Numbered from the stretch's first letter, positions 10,705 to 23,151 are shown. The stretch: DNA of 64,000 nt from Phlebopus portentosus (GCA_037892935.1 JAYXKI010000010.1:620001-684000); one strand, 5' to 3'. Notes: a model not told the origin generated them from the sequence alone. Numbers and translations: made by a program.

Positions 10705-12266
10705 ATGGCAGAGATTAAGCCGTTTGCACTCAAATGGGGGATTGTATCGACCGGAGCAATTGCGCAGAAGTTTGTCCGCGTACGTTCTCTGCATTCTCAT
10801 CCCACAGAGATGTCTTGAATAGGTTGAATAAATTCTATTAATTCCAGGATCTATTGGTCGATCCAAAGACGTGCGTGCTTTAGCTGATGGTATCATGAAT
10901 CATGTCCTGAACACCGAACTCGTACTTGAAGACGTGCTGTGAACGATGTCCAGCACAAGATCGTAGGCGTTGGTTCGCGCAGCGTCGATAGTGCACGTAA
11001 ATTCATCGAGACAGAAATCAAAGATGAGTCGGTGAAGGCGTATGGATCGTACGATGAACTCTTCGCGGATACGGTGAGTGGATGGATGTAGCAACGATAC
11101 CAAAGTAAAATGCTAATGGGAAGCGGAATGCCAGAACGTCGATGCAGTTTACATCGGTACGATCTCTTCCCATCCTCGTTGCGTACAAAATATAACTAAC
11201 GTTGCATTTCATAAAGGCACGCCTCACACGCACCACTACGCCAACTCCAAATCCGCGTTACTCGCGGGAAAGCACGTTCTCTGCGAGAAGCCGGTCACTT
11301 CTAACGCCGCAGAGCTTCGGTCTCTACTCTCTATCGCACACGAGAAGAATAGATTCTTTATGGAGGCTATGTGGACGCGCTTCCAACCTCTCGTACAAGA
11401 GCTGAAGAAGATCGTAGAGGAGGGGACGTTGGGAGATCCAGTCGTCCTGCACGCGGACCTTTCGGGAGATTTTGATGTTGATAGTGAGTATTTGGTGATT
11501 TCGTTCGGGGTCTAGGAGTATTCTTATACATTCCGTGTGACCTTAGATATCCCCAAAACACATCGTATGCTGAATCCTAAACTAGGTGGAGGCGCACTTC
11601 TTGATCTGTGAGTAATCACAAAACTCCACTTTACTTTTCTGACGAATTATGTTTCCGATAGTGGGCCATATCCATTGGTTTGGGTGAGTGTTTCTTTCTT
11701 TATCAACAGTCTAAACGTCTCACGAATGATCACAACCACAGGCGATCATCATTCTGTACGAACATCCAAAGAACAACGGCGCCCGTCCGAGCAACATCAG
11801 TGGGTCAATGCTCAAAACACCCTTAACAGGCGTCGATAGCAGCACGTCCTTCACTCTCACCTTCTCCAATCCCAGCGCTACTTCAACTTCTGAATCGCTC
11901 CACGCACAAGCAATCCTCTCTTGCAGTATGACCCTTCCGCCTCTCTCCACAGCAGGCGTGACAATTCGCTATCGGAATGGCACCGTCGTTGTTGCTCCAC
12001 CGATTTATTGCCCGCACGAGTTCCTTGTTCAGTATTTCGACAAACCAGGAAGTGGGAACGTCGTCCGTGAAGAGAAGAGGGACTTTAAATATGCCGGTAC
12101 TGGATGGCATTTCCAGGCGGATGAAGTTGCGCGGTGTGTGAGAGACGGAAAGATTGAGAGCGGCATTTGGACGCATGAGAAGAGTCTTTTTGAGATGGAG
12201 GTTTTTGATGAAGTTAGAAGACAGGGTGGATATACTTTCCCGCCTGGAGTTGAGCAGGTTGTGTAA
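10705..12266 (+). CDS. Gfo/Idh/MocA oxidoreductase (dihydrodiol dehydrogenase / D-xylose dehydrogenase-like)
   Basis: An NAD(P)-dependent sugar or diol dehydrogenase of the GFO/IDH/MocA family, closest in motif pattern to dimeric dihydrodiol / NADP-xylose dehydrogenases. Joined exons give KWGIVSTGAIAQKFV (Rossmann start, GxGxxA-like), VGVGSRS, AYGSYDELFAD, NVDAVYIGT, the catalytic-Lys motif LCEKPVTSNAAEL, FMEAMWTRFQP, GDPVVLHADL, GGGALLDLGPYPL and the C-terminal part ending at 12266. At least six short introns split the first two thirds. The last exon (11742-12266) has no intron. Substrate cannot be told from the sequence. Start at 10705 places the Rossmann motif at the very N-terminus, as is normal for the family. 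Confidence 0.85.
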
Positions 12267-12662
12267 AAGGAATGTTGGAAGAAATTTATAAATAGTATAA
12301 GGAGGATCTTGCTACTGTACGCTGATTATAACGAATAAGAATTGTCTTGGGGTATCGCTTTTGGGGGGGGGGGGGGGGGTAGGGCAACGCCGGATGAGTA
12401 CCAGGGAAGGAAGGGTACGAGCAATATGTCATTAGATAGATAACATCTGTCTTCTAAGTTGAATCGAATGCGATTTTACCTTGAGCCACTACAGTCTTGG
12501 AACTTGTTGTCCAACAGTAAACTGTAATGCCGATGAGTACTCGTTTATGTATAGAAAGCCGTGTATAAATACAAATGCATGCCGATAACGAACCCATACC
12601 AGGGTATGTAATACACACAAAAGTCAGAATAGACGTTAACATGACCGTCATGATTATGTTCA
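12267..12662. other. Convergent intergenic region with a poly-G tract
   Basis: About 400 bases between the 3' ends of the oxidoreductase (+) and TAF10 (-). A run of about 17 G residues lies at 12363-12379. The rest should be 3' UTR and polyadenylation sequence. No gene seen. Confidence 0.5.
12363..12379 (+). repeat. Poly-G homopolymer, ~17 G
   Basis: A single uninterrupted G run, the longest homopolymer noticed in the window. The exact length may be affected by sequencing error. It lies just past the oxidoreductase stop codon, in the likely 3' UTR. Confidence 0.7.
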
Positions 12663-13532
12663 TCACATATAAAACTCCGGCTTGCGTGCATTAATGCCGT
12701 ACTCCGCAAGTGCGGCGCTCAAGTCCTCCATTGTCAGAGTTGTCCGGGTTTTATCCTGATACAGAGTAAATAAAATAGTTTCAGCGATGAAGCAGACGTG
12801 GAATTGGAGATGTATCACGTACTCGGGAAGATTGTCCCAAAGGCGCCCGACCACGCCCACTGGCAGCTGCATTTGTCCTTATTCGAGCATGCTGGTATGC
12901 ATCAGCAGCGATGTCAGAGACAAACTTTTGCGCAGCCAGGGCTACCAGTCGTTTTCTACGCAACAGTCACAAATATAGTGTCAGACTGAGACGTCCGCAG
13001 AGAGTGAGACGGATTGAACTCGCTGTACACTTACAATCGCACATCCTCACATTCGAACCCAACTCGTTGCAGGAAGTAATCCGTCACTTCCGTCGGGATC
13101 TACCAAACCAAACCAGTGAACAAGTCAATCCGCAGGAACATGCATATGAGTTGGATGGCATACCAACGGTTCATGTTCATCCAACAACAACATGAACTCA
13201 GCAAGTGTCCTGTCTTTCCTCGCCTGCTCAGCAGCCATGCGCGAAGTCTGCGGTCCACTCGAACTCTGCGACTGCGTTGCTCCAGTCGAACTCGACTGAC
13301 CCGCCGTATTTGCTGTGGAGCCACTCGCACCGGCAGTGGGGGCGGAAGTTTGATACGTAGACTGCGGCGTTGCTGGTGTCTGTGTAGGAGTCTGCACACC
13401 GGTGGCTGCTGCCGCTGGTGTCGCTTGCGTTTGTGGTTGTTGCGTAGTTTGAGACATTGAGTACTGTACTGGCTGAGTGAATCGGACTTGAAATGCTGGT
13501 CGTTTGTCTATGGATGGGCTCGGTTGGGACAT
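12663..13532 (-). CDS. TAF10: TBP-associated factor TAF10
   Basis: A histone-fold subunit shared by TFIID and SAGA. The first exon is a Ser/Thr/Gln/Pro-rich tail of about 110 residues, ending in ARKDRTLAEFMLLLDEHEPL. Clean short introns join it to IPTEVTDYFLQRVGFECEDV, then RLVALAAQKFVSDIAADAYQ (histone-fold helix 2), and finally TLTMEDLSAALAEYGINARK near the C-terminus, ending at 12663. This matches the TAF10 fold from end to end. Start Met at 13532, with an alternative 25 residues later. It works in the same complex as Ada1 (7534-8664). The intron inside HEPL|IPTE is GT-AG and carries in-frame stops, so splicing is required. Confidence 0.92.
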
Positions 13533-13943
13533 TCAATGATTTGAAGAAACCCTTCGACGTGAGGATGAGCGAGTGAGTATGTACTGTTGCGGGTTTAGGT
13601 AATGTCGTGATCGACACAAAGAATGACTGCCATAAAAGGAATGAACGTTACAGTGTTTGAATTAAAAAGATACGTGAGTGAGATAGGTACACGGAGTGTA
13701 GTTAAAGGGAATGGTAAACCACCAACGTTTCGTTGAGAGAATCTTAGTCCTACGGATTGAAAGCGAGTAAGTTAGAGAGGGAAAACGTGTACAACCTCCG
13801 ATGCTATTCATTATGATGCTATATAGATATAGATAATACTTAACGAAATACAAAGCTGAAGTCCACGAGAACGATAAAAACATGATAACATCGCGAGCAA
13901 CCAAAACCAATGCAAATCCAACAGGTGCAAATGCGGAAAAGCA
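13533..13943. other. Intergenic region, no gene seen
   Basis: About 410 bases between the TAF10 start and the 3' end of the Zn2Cys6 regulator, both on minus. Likely TAF10 promoter plus 3' UTR of the regulator. Frames reading through here have no recognisable domain. Confidence 0.5.
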
Positions 13944-16900
13944 CTATCGAGCGTTAGTAGACGGCATGCCCATCTCGCGCAAAAAGCTCTCCCATCCCGC
14001 TTGGTCGTACTGCGCCATGTACCCGTTTTGGTTTAATAGATACATATCCGCCGCACCCATCGATGGATCGTATTGCACACCAGGAGCAGAATACGTAGGC
14101 ATCGCAGCGTCCTGTACGACCATTGGTTCGGCCTCACCATAAGTTGTTGGAGCGCGGTAACCGCTATCGGCCTGAGGCACCGCAAGCCCTTCTTGTTGAC
14201 CACTTAACTTGGATGGCTGTGCCGGCTGGACTGTCTCATTCCCAGAGGTACCTTCTTCCGGCCCTGTCTCTAAGGGAAGATATACAGAAGGCGATGCGTA
14301 GGAGGGAGCGTGATGAAGCTGCGCAGGATCAGGCGTGTAGTACACCCCAGAGAAGTCTAGCATCCGGAAGTCCGCGTTTTCGTCATTGAGATCGCCTGTC
14401 CAGCCACCACCACTTTTCCCCTGACTATCATGAGCTCCCTCCGAAGGTTCAGAACTTGACGCAGGCGAAGAACCTTCTGAACCTTGTCCCGACGAAACCG
14501 ATGGCGAGGATGAAGACGTCGACTGCCCTGCGCTCGCACTCGCATCAGTCTTCATCAAATTCATATTGATCAAAACGGAGCTCCCTTCCAGGATACGCAT
14601 GGTCGCGCATTCGCCTTCGTGTCGCACGATGAAGTCGTCTCGACTCAGTTGGACATGCCTTTTGTAATGATCGAGCATGCCGCGTACACTATCGCGCACG
14701 ACTGCGAGCATTTTCTTTCATTTCTCATTCAAAATTTGCTGGAACCAAAGAATCGATGAGAACTTACGACTTTGGGCTGATTGTCATCGTCAAACAATCG
14801 CAGCGAGTATAAATGTACACCATCGTCAATAGCGCTCATCGCATCCGCCGAGATCGAACACCCCGGCGAGTTGTATACCAAGCACCCAAGGACAATCTAC
14901 CCCAGGAAATCAATTTCCCGTTTGAGAGGAACAAAGAAAATCACTCACGATAGCAGAGAAAGCACCAGACCAGAAGAACGTTTGCCTCGAAGCAAGGCAA
15001 GGATAAGCACCATATAGACTACGCAAGCTCGATAGCAGAAGGCAAGCACTCCTGCAAGCCGCCATCACGGACGCGCCATACTTGGTTCTCAAGGGGTCCT
15101 TGTTGTTAAGCTTTATTGCTGTCGCAAAGTACCTCCGGTGGATGTACAATAACGCTGAGCTCTGATAAGTAAAGTAATCCTATGACTTAAATGCAATCTT
15201 TTCTTACTGCATTCTCGGTAACATAGAATGGTGTACTGTTGGACCGCTTTTATCGGGTCGGCATTCCATGCTCTACCATCGACGGGTTCTCCTTTCCCTC
15301 GCGTAGGAGCTTGCAACCAAGAAGGTGGCTGCAACTTCCGTAGCTTGGTGTCGATATCAAGAACAGTCTGGTAGTTCTGTTGTCTAACGCCGAAAATGTG
15401 GTTAACCACGGGAGTGAGGATAAAAGCTGAGAAACGGTATTTGTACGCCTCGACTGGAGGTAAAGTGTCAGATATGTATAGTCAAAGCGCAATAAAATGC
15501 AGGGAAGACTCACAGCTCATTTCCTTTTCTCCCTTGGCGTTGTAGACATTCGACTTGTCCTCCGGAAACCTACAATCTGTATAACTGATGTTCAGAGAAG
15601 GCGGACGTCCGTAGAGGATGCTCTTTCATACGTAAACGAATTTCAATGATTGATTTTGTTACACGAGAAAAGACGGGACGCACTCACCTTAAAGGTGTCC
15701 CACGAATAAAGTTCCCAGAATAGAGTTCGGCGGCGCTGTGTCTCCTCTTCATTCAAGTTCCATATCCCAGGATCACGTTCTAATAGAATGTTTAGGACTC
15801 AGGACTCGCCATTAATCGAGTAAACTCACGCAAGCCGATCTAGAAAATGAATTTAGTGCATTATTCAACACATCTCCTGAGCACCACTCACCGAATAGGC
15901 TAGACGGAACATAACACCACTCCAGAGCCATTGACGATCGCATGCCGGACTATCGATGCGGTTGAAGTACTGCACCATCAGGAACAAAGCCTCCACCGCA
16001 GCACCCGTTGCTTCCTTGACAATCGGGCTTATGGACATTGCTGCACAGGCAGCAAGGTAATACTTTTCACTTTCCGCTCTGTCATTGACGTCTTCACTCA
16101 AGATAGAGCCAATCGCCAAGACAAGATAAATGACCGCGAGCTGGTGTGAGTGAAGTTTCTCTCCTACTGTTAGCCCTTGTGTCGATCCCAGAAGGACTTC
16201 AAACAGATGCGAGACAAATTTGTCTTGTTGCAGTACCTGGTATCTATATTCATTGGACATAAAAATTAAACAAGGCTGAGTAAGTAAAGGCAGGCAAATG
16301 CACACTCACAAACAGTTCACATGCTCGAAATAGAGAAGAGCGATGGCCAGCGCTTTGTTGTGATTCGGCAGATAACTAAGGATCTCGGCCTTAACTTCTT
16401 GTGCAGGCGTAACAATACTGAAGGGGAACGCGTTGATAAGGTCAATGATGGACTGTGGCAAGCCGTAGCGATACATATTGTGCGGATGCAATGTTCTGAG
16501 AGGATCGTCTTCTGAATTCTGATGTAGAACGGAATTAGGCTTGATATGAGCTTCTATTGATGATCTTAAACGCACCGGAAGCAATGTTTGGAGGAACTTG
16601 ATGAGAGGTAGCGAAAATTTAGTTTGAAACACGAGAAAACGGAAAAGAGACAAAGGTACCTCTGAAGCTGAAGATTGTCCATGGAACCGAGCTTGGCCCT
16701 GTTCTCCAATAGAAAGAGAACCGACGAGCTGGGATGCTTCATCTACTTCGTCCTCCTCTTCCTTACATTGTTCTGGGTCAGGTTCGTTTGAGGGTTCTCT
16801 GCCTTCGAGCAATGGGTGCGGTTGAGGAGAAATCTGAGCCTGCGTTTTGGCCAATGCATCTTCCAGGTCTCGTACGCGTGACTTCAGCCTCCTGACGGAC

Positions 16901-17362
16901 TGAAGAAGTGCTTCGTTCTGGGATTGTAGTACTCTGAAGTGGCCTGATGAGACACGAATTCATAATAAGGAGAGTACAACGCACTTGTTTCCCTTTGTCG
17001 CTGTCAAAGTCCCTGCAGCAGCAAACCCAAGTTCAGTTCCTCCAGCAAAGCGTCGTTCAAATGACACAGCGTACCGTCTGGGCAGATGTTTGCGCAACCT
17101 CTCCTTACACATGCCTATATGCCGGTATGAGTGGATTCCTAGACGCCCGTAAAAGACAACGAACTCACCGAGCACGGAAAGGTACGATCGCACTTCAATT
17201 TAGACCTAAATGAGCAAACTGTGAGCCACGGCGGTGGTGCGCGAAAGTGCAATGTGAAGCTGACCTCCTGCACTCGGCGCAGGACATGCCGACCTTGCGC
17301 GAGTCGTTCTTGTTCACATGCGTCGAAGCCTTCGACAGTTCCTTTTCACTCACGTTCACCAT
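13944..17362 (-). CDS. Zn2Cys6 fungal transcription factor with Fungal_trans domain
   Basis: A DNA-binding regulator of the Gal4-type zinc binuclear cluster class. Exons joined near the N-terminus give MSCAECRRSKLKCDR, then TFPCSACVRRGCAKICPDG, a CX2CX6CX5CX2C cluster. A coiled-coil-like linker follows (LQSQNEALLQSVRRLKSR, then RDLEDAL), then an acidic stretch (CKEEEDEVDEA). The middle homology region includes YLVLAIGSILSEDV, AVEALFLMVQYF and RRTLFWELYSWDTFKS-type sequence. The C-terminal part is Ser/Gly/Pro-rich, with Tyr-containing repeats near the end. Start chosen at MVNVSEKEL (17360-17362), about 30 residues before the first cluster Cys. About ten introns. Target genes are unknown. Around 800 or more residues, normal for the class. 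Confidence 0.82.
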
Positions 17363-18316
17363 CGAGAGTTCACACGGATTCACAACCAGAAAGAGGGAGG
17401 AAGAAAGGTAGGGACGATCCTCAGGGCCAGGTTAGCTTATGTTTATATGAGATACGAGATGATGGTAGTCGACGGAAGAGGAAGTGAGTAAGAGGTTAGG
17501 AACGAAGAAGGCGTATTCCTTGCTGACTGACAACCGAACCGAAACACCGTTTACTCAACAAATCAAATCAAATACATGCAATAAAAAGACACAGCAAACA
17601 AACTCTAATCAGTCACTGCGACCAAGCTGTGCGCCTGCGTGCCGCGCAACGGTGTGAAACAACTTCGCGCTCGTCCTGCAACAAAGCACAAAACTGCCAA
17701 GTTGATCAGAAACCCTCGCCACTAATCATCCTTCCCTTCCCCATCCATCACTCCGTCGTAGAAACATCTTTTGCGCCAAAGAAACCTAAGACAGCTGAAA
17801 GATGCGCCGTAAGCGAGCGGGAATGATTACTAACGTGAGAGTGATAGAAAGACGATTCAAAGAAGAGATGTGTGGTCAGAAAAAGCGAGATCGAGTCTCG
17901 AAGGTAGCTGAGATAGTTTTCTGCACAGCAAACAGCGCCGCTAAAGCCAAATGCCTCAAACATCATACACAAGAAGAGAAACAGATAGGAAAAAATGAAG
18001 AATTGACGGAGCACTCACTATGATCATCATGGAAGGGGAAAAGCTTTTCCAAGCACATATTTTATTTTCTTACCGACATCACGTGATGTGTGCGCGCGCC
18101 GTACTTTCTTAGTTACATAAGATGAGAAAACTGCTTTATTTGGAGAAGTCGATCTACTGCGCCACAAGATTTGCCGAATTTGCAAACGGAGAATAAGATA
18201 TTTCTGAATATTGTCTCTATAACGCAACGACAGGTCATAACAGACCCGCTTCACATCTTCATCCCAAATCCCCGATTGCTTCTGCACTTTCTCACATCTT
18301 GATCCCCAAACCCGGT
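17363..18316. other. Long intergenic region, no gene supported
   Basis: About 950 bases between the start of the Zn2Cys6 regulator and the 3' end of RPC4, both on minus. Frames of 60-97 codons occur on both strands, but they are low-complexity or without any motif and mutually overlap. A TCACGTGA palindrome lies near 18081. It probably holds the regulator's promoter and long 5' leader. No tRNA-like cloverleaf was recognised by eye. Confidence 0.45.
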
Positions 18317-20071
18317 TCACTTCTGCATTTTCTTCTTGGGTTTCTCCTTCTTTTCCTCTACCTTAATCAAACCTTCTTCAAGCTTGTCAACATCCATTGC
18401 AGCCTGCTGCTCGGCAATCTCGAGCGATTCAAGCAGCGCATCGACGTCAGGAGACACGACAAATCTGCGATTCACCTCGCCAATGACGCTCAGCTTCTTT
18501 TTCTCCATATCAAGATGCACGGCGTGTTGGAGGAAGGACGGCTGCGTCGCCGCGGTGACCTAACAAAGAGTAAACTATGACGACAGGATATAGAGAACGG
18601 CAGAACCCACATCAAGTAAGATTCCGTTCTCTAATCGCATCTTGACAGTACCGCTTTGATGAATCTCGAGACGGCCGATGACACCATCAATTGGTACACT
18701 CGGCGTATGTACCGAAGGTGTACTCGCTCCAGAAGCGGGGGGCTTAACGTCAGGAGCAAAGGTGACGGCCTTCTTGACCTTTTCTGATCCCTCGGGAGCT
18801 TTGCCTTTGTCAGTAGGTTTAGGGGTAGCGTCAGTCATGTCAACGTCCAAAATTTTTGTAGATCCGTGAGGAAGAAACGTTGGGAATGGTTCGGGAAATT
18901 GAAAGAAGTAAAGTTTTTCTTGTCGGACGTCTGAATCCTGTGTCCGGCGTGAGCACGATTGCTTCAGCAAGATAAAGACATAAACAGACCATGTCTTGAT
19001 CCTCTTCTTGTAGAGCAAAGTCGTTGAAAATATCTTCCATCTCCTCTTCCTCTTCGCTCTCAGAAAGATCCAAAGCGTTTGCAAGATCAACGTGTTCCTC
19101 TTCATATTCTTCGAGTTCAACATCTTGCGGTTCAGCTATGTCCGGAAATACGATAAGACCCCAAAATATTCAAAGTGAAGTAGAGTCAGAACGGACCTTT
19201 CACTTTCCCCTTGTCTTTTGAAGCTTCACTTTTTATAGAAGACTTCTTTCTCTTCTCCCGTACTTTCTCTTTCCTTAAACTTTCCGGTGCCATCCAGTCC
19301 ATCTTCCGTATTTCATCCATATCAACAATCTCAACGCCCTCATCCGGGTCAGAGTACGTCTCGGCTTCTACTTCCACGAGTTTCTGTGAAGAATCAGGAG
19401 GCTCGCGCTTGAGGGTCGGTGCAGTTGACCGTGTGAGTCCTGTGCCGATGGAAGATGATGCCGGTGCTCCAGAACCAGAGCTACTAGATGCTCCAGAGAA
19501 ATTTGAACGTGGTCCTGACCGTTTGGTTGCGGCAGAGCCTGACATGGTTGGACCGAGTGCAAGTGGTCCAGTTGCCATCATCTCAGGCGCGGTATGAGGT
19601 GCCCCACCACGATCTCCTCGTCCGCGTCCTCTTGCAGCACCGCGCCCTCTTCCTCTTGTCTCTGTCGTAGGCTTTTCAGCCTTGCTTTCCTATCCACATT
19701 CATGAGCAAAACGCTCTTCATCGCATATACCAAGAAAGCGCGTAAGAAGACGAATTAAAGCGCACCGATTGCGTTGGTTCTCTGTTTAGTATTCATACAC
19801 ACGCGTCAGCAGAGCTGGAACGCATGCCTTATGGGTTGACGACGCACTCCTTCTTTCTCCGTAAAGGCAACACAGGTGTGAACTTCAATTTTGACGTACC
19901 CCGGCGCGTTACGTCGTCTTGCCTTCTTGTGAAGTTTGCGATGGCTTTTGGTGTTGTGACATTTTGACCTTGTTGACCTGAGCTAGAATCAGGTTGTCCA
20001 GACATTTTTTGTTCAATCAGTGAATGCAAGGAAGAGAAAGGATCGCTATTCGTGTGGCCGGGTTGAGTCAC
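18317..20071 (-). CDS. RNA polymerase III subunit RPC4 (RPC53)
   Basis: A Pol III-specific subunit that pairs with RPC5/Rpc37 and acts in termination and re-initiation. The N-terminus is low complexity, with a run of GRGR repeats around 19608-19660. The middle is Ser/Thr/Pro-rich and acidic (DIFNDFALQEEDQD). The family signature follows: LYFFQFPEPFPTFLP, then GVIGRLEIHQSGTVKMRL and LENGILLDV. An intron leads to TAATQPSFLQHAVHLD and GEVNRRFVVSPDVDALLESL. The protein ends with a Lys-rich tail at 18317. Start at 20071 (MTQPGHTN) or 66 bases later (MSGQPDSS): both are in frame. The divergent neighbour XPT1 starts 124 bases away. Confidence 0.9.
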
Positions 20072-20195
20072 GATGAAGAAAGTCGGAGAGCGTCGATCAC
20101 CAACTCAGATTGACTTCGTGTTTCTTCCCACCCATAGATCTCAGCTTTACTTTCTTGTCATACATATACGAACATTTTCTGCTTCTTATAACGAT
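20072..20195. promoter_or_regulatory. Divergent promoter, RPC4 / XPT1
   Basis: A short 124 base region between opposite start codons, and slightly longer if RPC4 starts at 20005. Pyrimidine-rich toward XPT1. No clear TATA. Confidence 0.35.
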
Positions 20196-21408
20196 GGGCT
20201 CACTCAATGAGCCAGAGCACTTGGTGAGTTAATACATCAACTACACTGCATTCAGTCATCTCAACAAGCTTTGAAGCGCGTTACTTACAATGATGTGCAC
20301 AACATCATAAAAGCCGCATCAAAGAAAATTGCAGAGTGGAAACCAAATCTGCTTGTCGCCATTGGTGAAGTACTCAGCATCCTAACCTCGCCACATCATC
20401 GGCTCACATGCATCTCAGGTGGAGGGTCAGTCCTAGGCTCTCTTACTCTCGTTAGCAGCATCAGATGAACAAAGATAACTGTGCATACATACAGCGGCTT
20501 CTTCCCTGCGCGCGTATTGGTGGGCTTCTTCTCCATCCAACGAATGCTCCCGGAGACGTCGCTAACATCCAACTTCTTCATACTATTACAGCGCACCTTC
20601 TTGAAAGATCCAGCCACTAAGAAGAACATACCTATCTTTGCTATCGGTCTATCATTGTATGAGTCGTTGCCTGGAACGACGACGGAGCAGATTGGAAACG
20701 AAGTAATTAGGACGCAATGGCTGTGAGTCTCCGACAGTTCTTTTGATGAATTGGTCTCTGAGATAGCGTCTCATACTAATAGAGGGCCAGAAGGTGCTAA
20801 GGTTCTCTTAGGACGCCGTGTCTTGATCGTTGTGAGTAGTTTGTTGCTGCTTTTATGGTGCTCCTTTGACTCTGCCATCAGGACGAAGTTGATGATACTC
20901 GCAAAACTTTACAGTAAGTTAAGATTACGTATGAAGCGGAACATGCAGCTCATGCCTACTTTCCTAAGCTACGCCTACAAGGAGCTGAAAGAAGACATCG
21001 AGAAGGAGACTCTTGCTCTGCCTGAGGATCAGCGCGAAGCAGCTCGTGCAGACTTCGCAATCTTCGTCGTGCACAACAAGCTCAAGGAAAAGGCTGCCGA
21101 ATTACCTCCCGATTTACCGTGAGTATACGTGTCTATTACTCCCAGCGCATGCTAAAGATGACTTTCCCCCTGGATTAGGTATTTCCCAGGACAGGAGGTA
21201 CCTGATGTCTGGTAAGATTTGGACCTCTGACCATCCACCGATTACTGACTTTGTAGTGTAAAGGTTGGACTATCCTTGGGAGATTGAGTACGTGTCGTCT
21301 CACGCGTATACCCTGAAACATTCTCATAATTATTATTTTCTCAGGGATATTGAGCTCCATGACAAGTTAGCAGCAGAGGACAAGCTAAAGAATAAAAAAG
21401 CAACTTGA
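20196..21408 (+). CDS. XPT1: Xanthine phosphoribosyltransferase (XPT1-like)
   Basis: A purine-salvage enzyme making XMP (and possibly GMP/IMP) from PRPP and the base. Joined exons read MGSLNEPEHL, QALKRVTYNDVHNIIKAA, KPNLLVAIGGGGFFPARVL, RTFLKDPATK, LYESLPGT, GRRVLIVDEVDDTRKTLHYA (the PRPP-binding loop, DEVDDTR), then KELKEDIEKE, VPDVWLDYPWE and a Lys-rich C-terminus. About eight short introns. To read the four glycines in AIGGGGF, a 7-nt exon (GTGGAGG at 20419-20425) between two GT-AG introns is required. Skipping it breaks the frame. Length about 240 residues, in line with fungal Xpt1. The stop at 21406-21408 follows a last exon that starts DIELHDKL. Confidence 0.88.
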
Positions 21409-21860
21409 ACAGTCGACATATAATACGTGTATTTGAGAGTGCTTGTTTGTTATACCTAGACTGTATCTCGAATTGTAACCGAGAGAAAAGAATTCTTTTT
21501 TCGGGAAGCGTGAGACTTCATTGGCTGTCGATTTCCGGGGGTGGACCAATTGGGTTGCACAAACATCGCGATGATTGGCAGAAAGGCGTAGGGACGCTCT
21601 CAGACTCATCTACCCGCTCCCATCCACTAACACACGTACGCCTTTCGCGCGTTCCTCTCTACTCATCGACGAGCAGAAAGCTTGGTCTCGCTGTCGTCGT
21701 GACGAGCAATAATTCTCAGAGTTTCTACCTTGGCTTTAGCTGCGGAAGCTAAGCTTGGTGACTAAATCGGGTTTTGTTCCCGGTCTCGGCGGCGGCGAAC
21801 TTTGTGAAGTGACTTGCACGGCGTTATCATTCTTCCCCCTCCTGTTGATCCTACGATTTC
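21409..21860. other. Intergenic region, no gene seen
   Basis: About 450 bases between XPT1 and the mitoferrin gene, both on plus. A 115-codon frame (21405-21752) has no domain and starts inside the XPT1 end. It probably holds the mitoferrin promoter. Confidence 0.5.
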
Positions 21861-23151
21861 ATGGCTGAGCATGATACCGATATCGAGTATGAGGGGTTGT
21901 CATCAGACGCAGGTCTCGCGGTACGTGTAATGTTGTGTTGGCCTTCTAGGAACGAAATGCTCATTTTCATTTTCTGTCTGGCTTGCATGTTCAGGTGAAC
22001 ATGGCTGCGGGTGCTCTTGTGAGTTGCATTCTCGTGTTTTCCTAACACTTTACTGATCTGCATTCTGCCATGTAGGCTGGTATCACGGAGCACGCCGTAA
22101 TGTATCCAATAGACAGCATAAAAGTACGATCTTTCCAGCCAGCTCATTCAGGTTCTCTTGATGACTCAGGCCATGCTCGTTTCTGCAGACGCGAATGCAA
22201 GTCTTCGCAACCAACCAAGCAGCTATCTACTCCGGCGTAGGCAATGCATTCTCACGGATATCGTCGACAGAGGGGATGCGTGCGTTATGGCGAGGTGTCA
22301 ATTCGGTGATTTTGGGAGCGGGGCCGGCACATGCGGTTCACTTTGGTGTGTATGAGGCGGTTAAGGAGCTGACGGGTGGAAATAGAGTGGGTCACCAGAT
22401 GGTTTCGACATGTACGTTGGTGCATTGTTTGGTTCGTTTCGTGAACTAATCCTATGCCTGTTGTTGCTTATAGCTATAGCGGGTGCTACTGCGACCATTG
22501 CCAGTGATGCTTTAATGAACCCATTTGATGGTGCGATATTTCATTAAAGCAGATAATAACATTATGGTTTTCTCATCAGCTTCTAGTCATTAAGCAGCGA
22601 ATGCAAATACATGGCTCAGAGTTCCGCTCCGTCGTAAAATGTGCACGTTCAGTGTTGAAAAACGAAGGGATCGGAGCGTTCTACGTCTCATATCCAACGA
22701 CACTTATGATGACTGTGCCCTTCACCGCGGTGCAGTTCACCGTCTACGAGCACGTAAAGCGGATTTTCAACCCGCGGAACGAATACTCTCCAACAACGCA
22801 CGTAGTTTCAGGAGGATTGGCCGGTGCAGTTGGCGCAGGTGTGACAACACCCCTGGACGTAGCCAAAACACTCTTACAGACCCGCGGGACGTCGAGCGAC
22901 CGGGAAATCCGAAATGCACGTGGAATTGTGGATGCAATGCGGATCATCTACAGGCGAGATGGGGTGAGGGGCTTTGCGAGAGGATTGACGCCCCGTATGC
23001 TTACACACATGCCGAGTAATGCACTCTGTTGGCTTTCATATGAATTCTTCAGTGAGTTCTTCCGAGTCGTCCTCATGTTACTGTCAACATCTACTCTCTC
23101 GCTTCGAGCCTTTACTAACTATATTCAACAGAGGCTGCTATTCGCGATTAA
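21861..23151 (+). CDS. Mitochondrial iron carrier (mitoferrin, Mrs3/Mrs4 type)
   Basis: An inner-membrane SLC25 carrier importing iron for heme and Fe-S cluster synthesis. All three tripartite repeats can be read. Repeat 1 has PIDSIK joined to TRMQVFAT. Repeat 2 has NPFDVIKQRMQ across an intron. Repeat 3 has TPLDVAKTLLQTRG. Typical mitoferrin stretches are ALAGITEHAVMYPID, LWRGVNSVILGAGPAHAVHF, FYVSYPTTLMMTVPFTAVQF, and near the end RMLTHMPSNALCWLSYEFF. The last small exon gives KAAIRD and a stop at 23149-23151. About 300 residues, a normal carrier length. Start at 21861 gives a short acidic N-terminus with no presequence, as usual for the family. At least six short introns. Confidence 0.92.

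Noticed and set aside
17363..18316. Possible small gene in the 950 base gap (frames of 88-97 codons)
   Set aside because: Overlapping frames on both strands, no domain, no splice partners.
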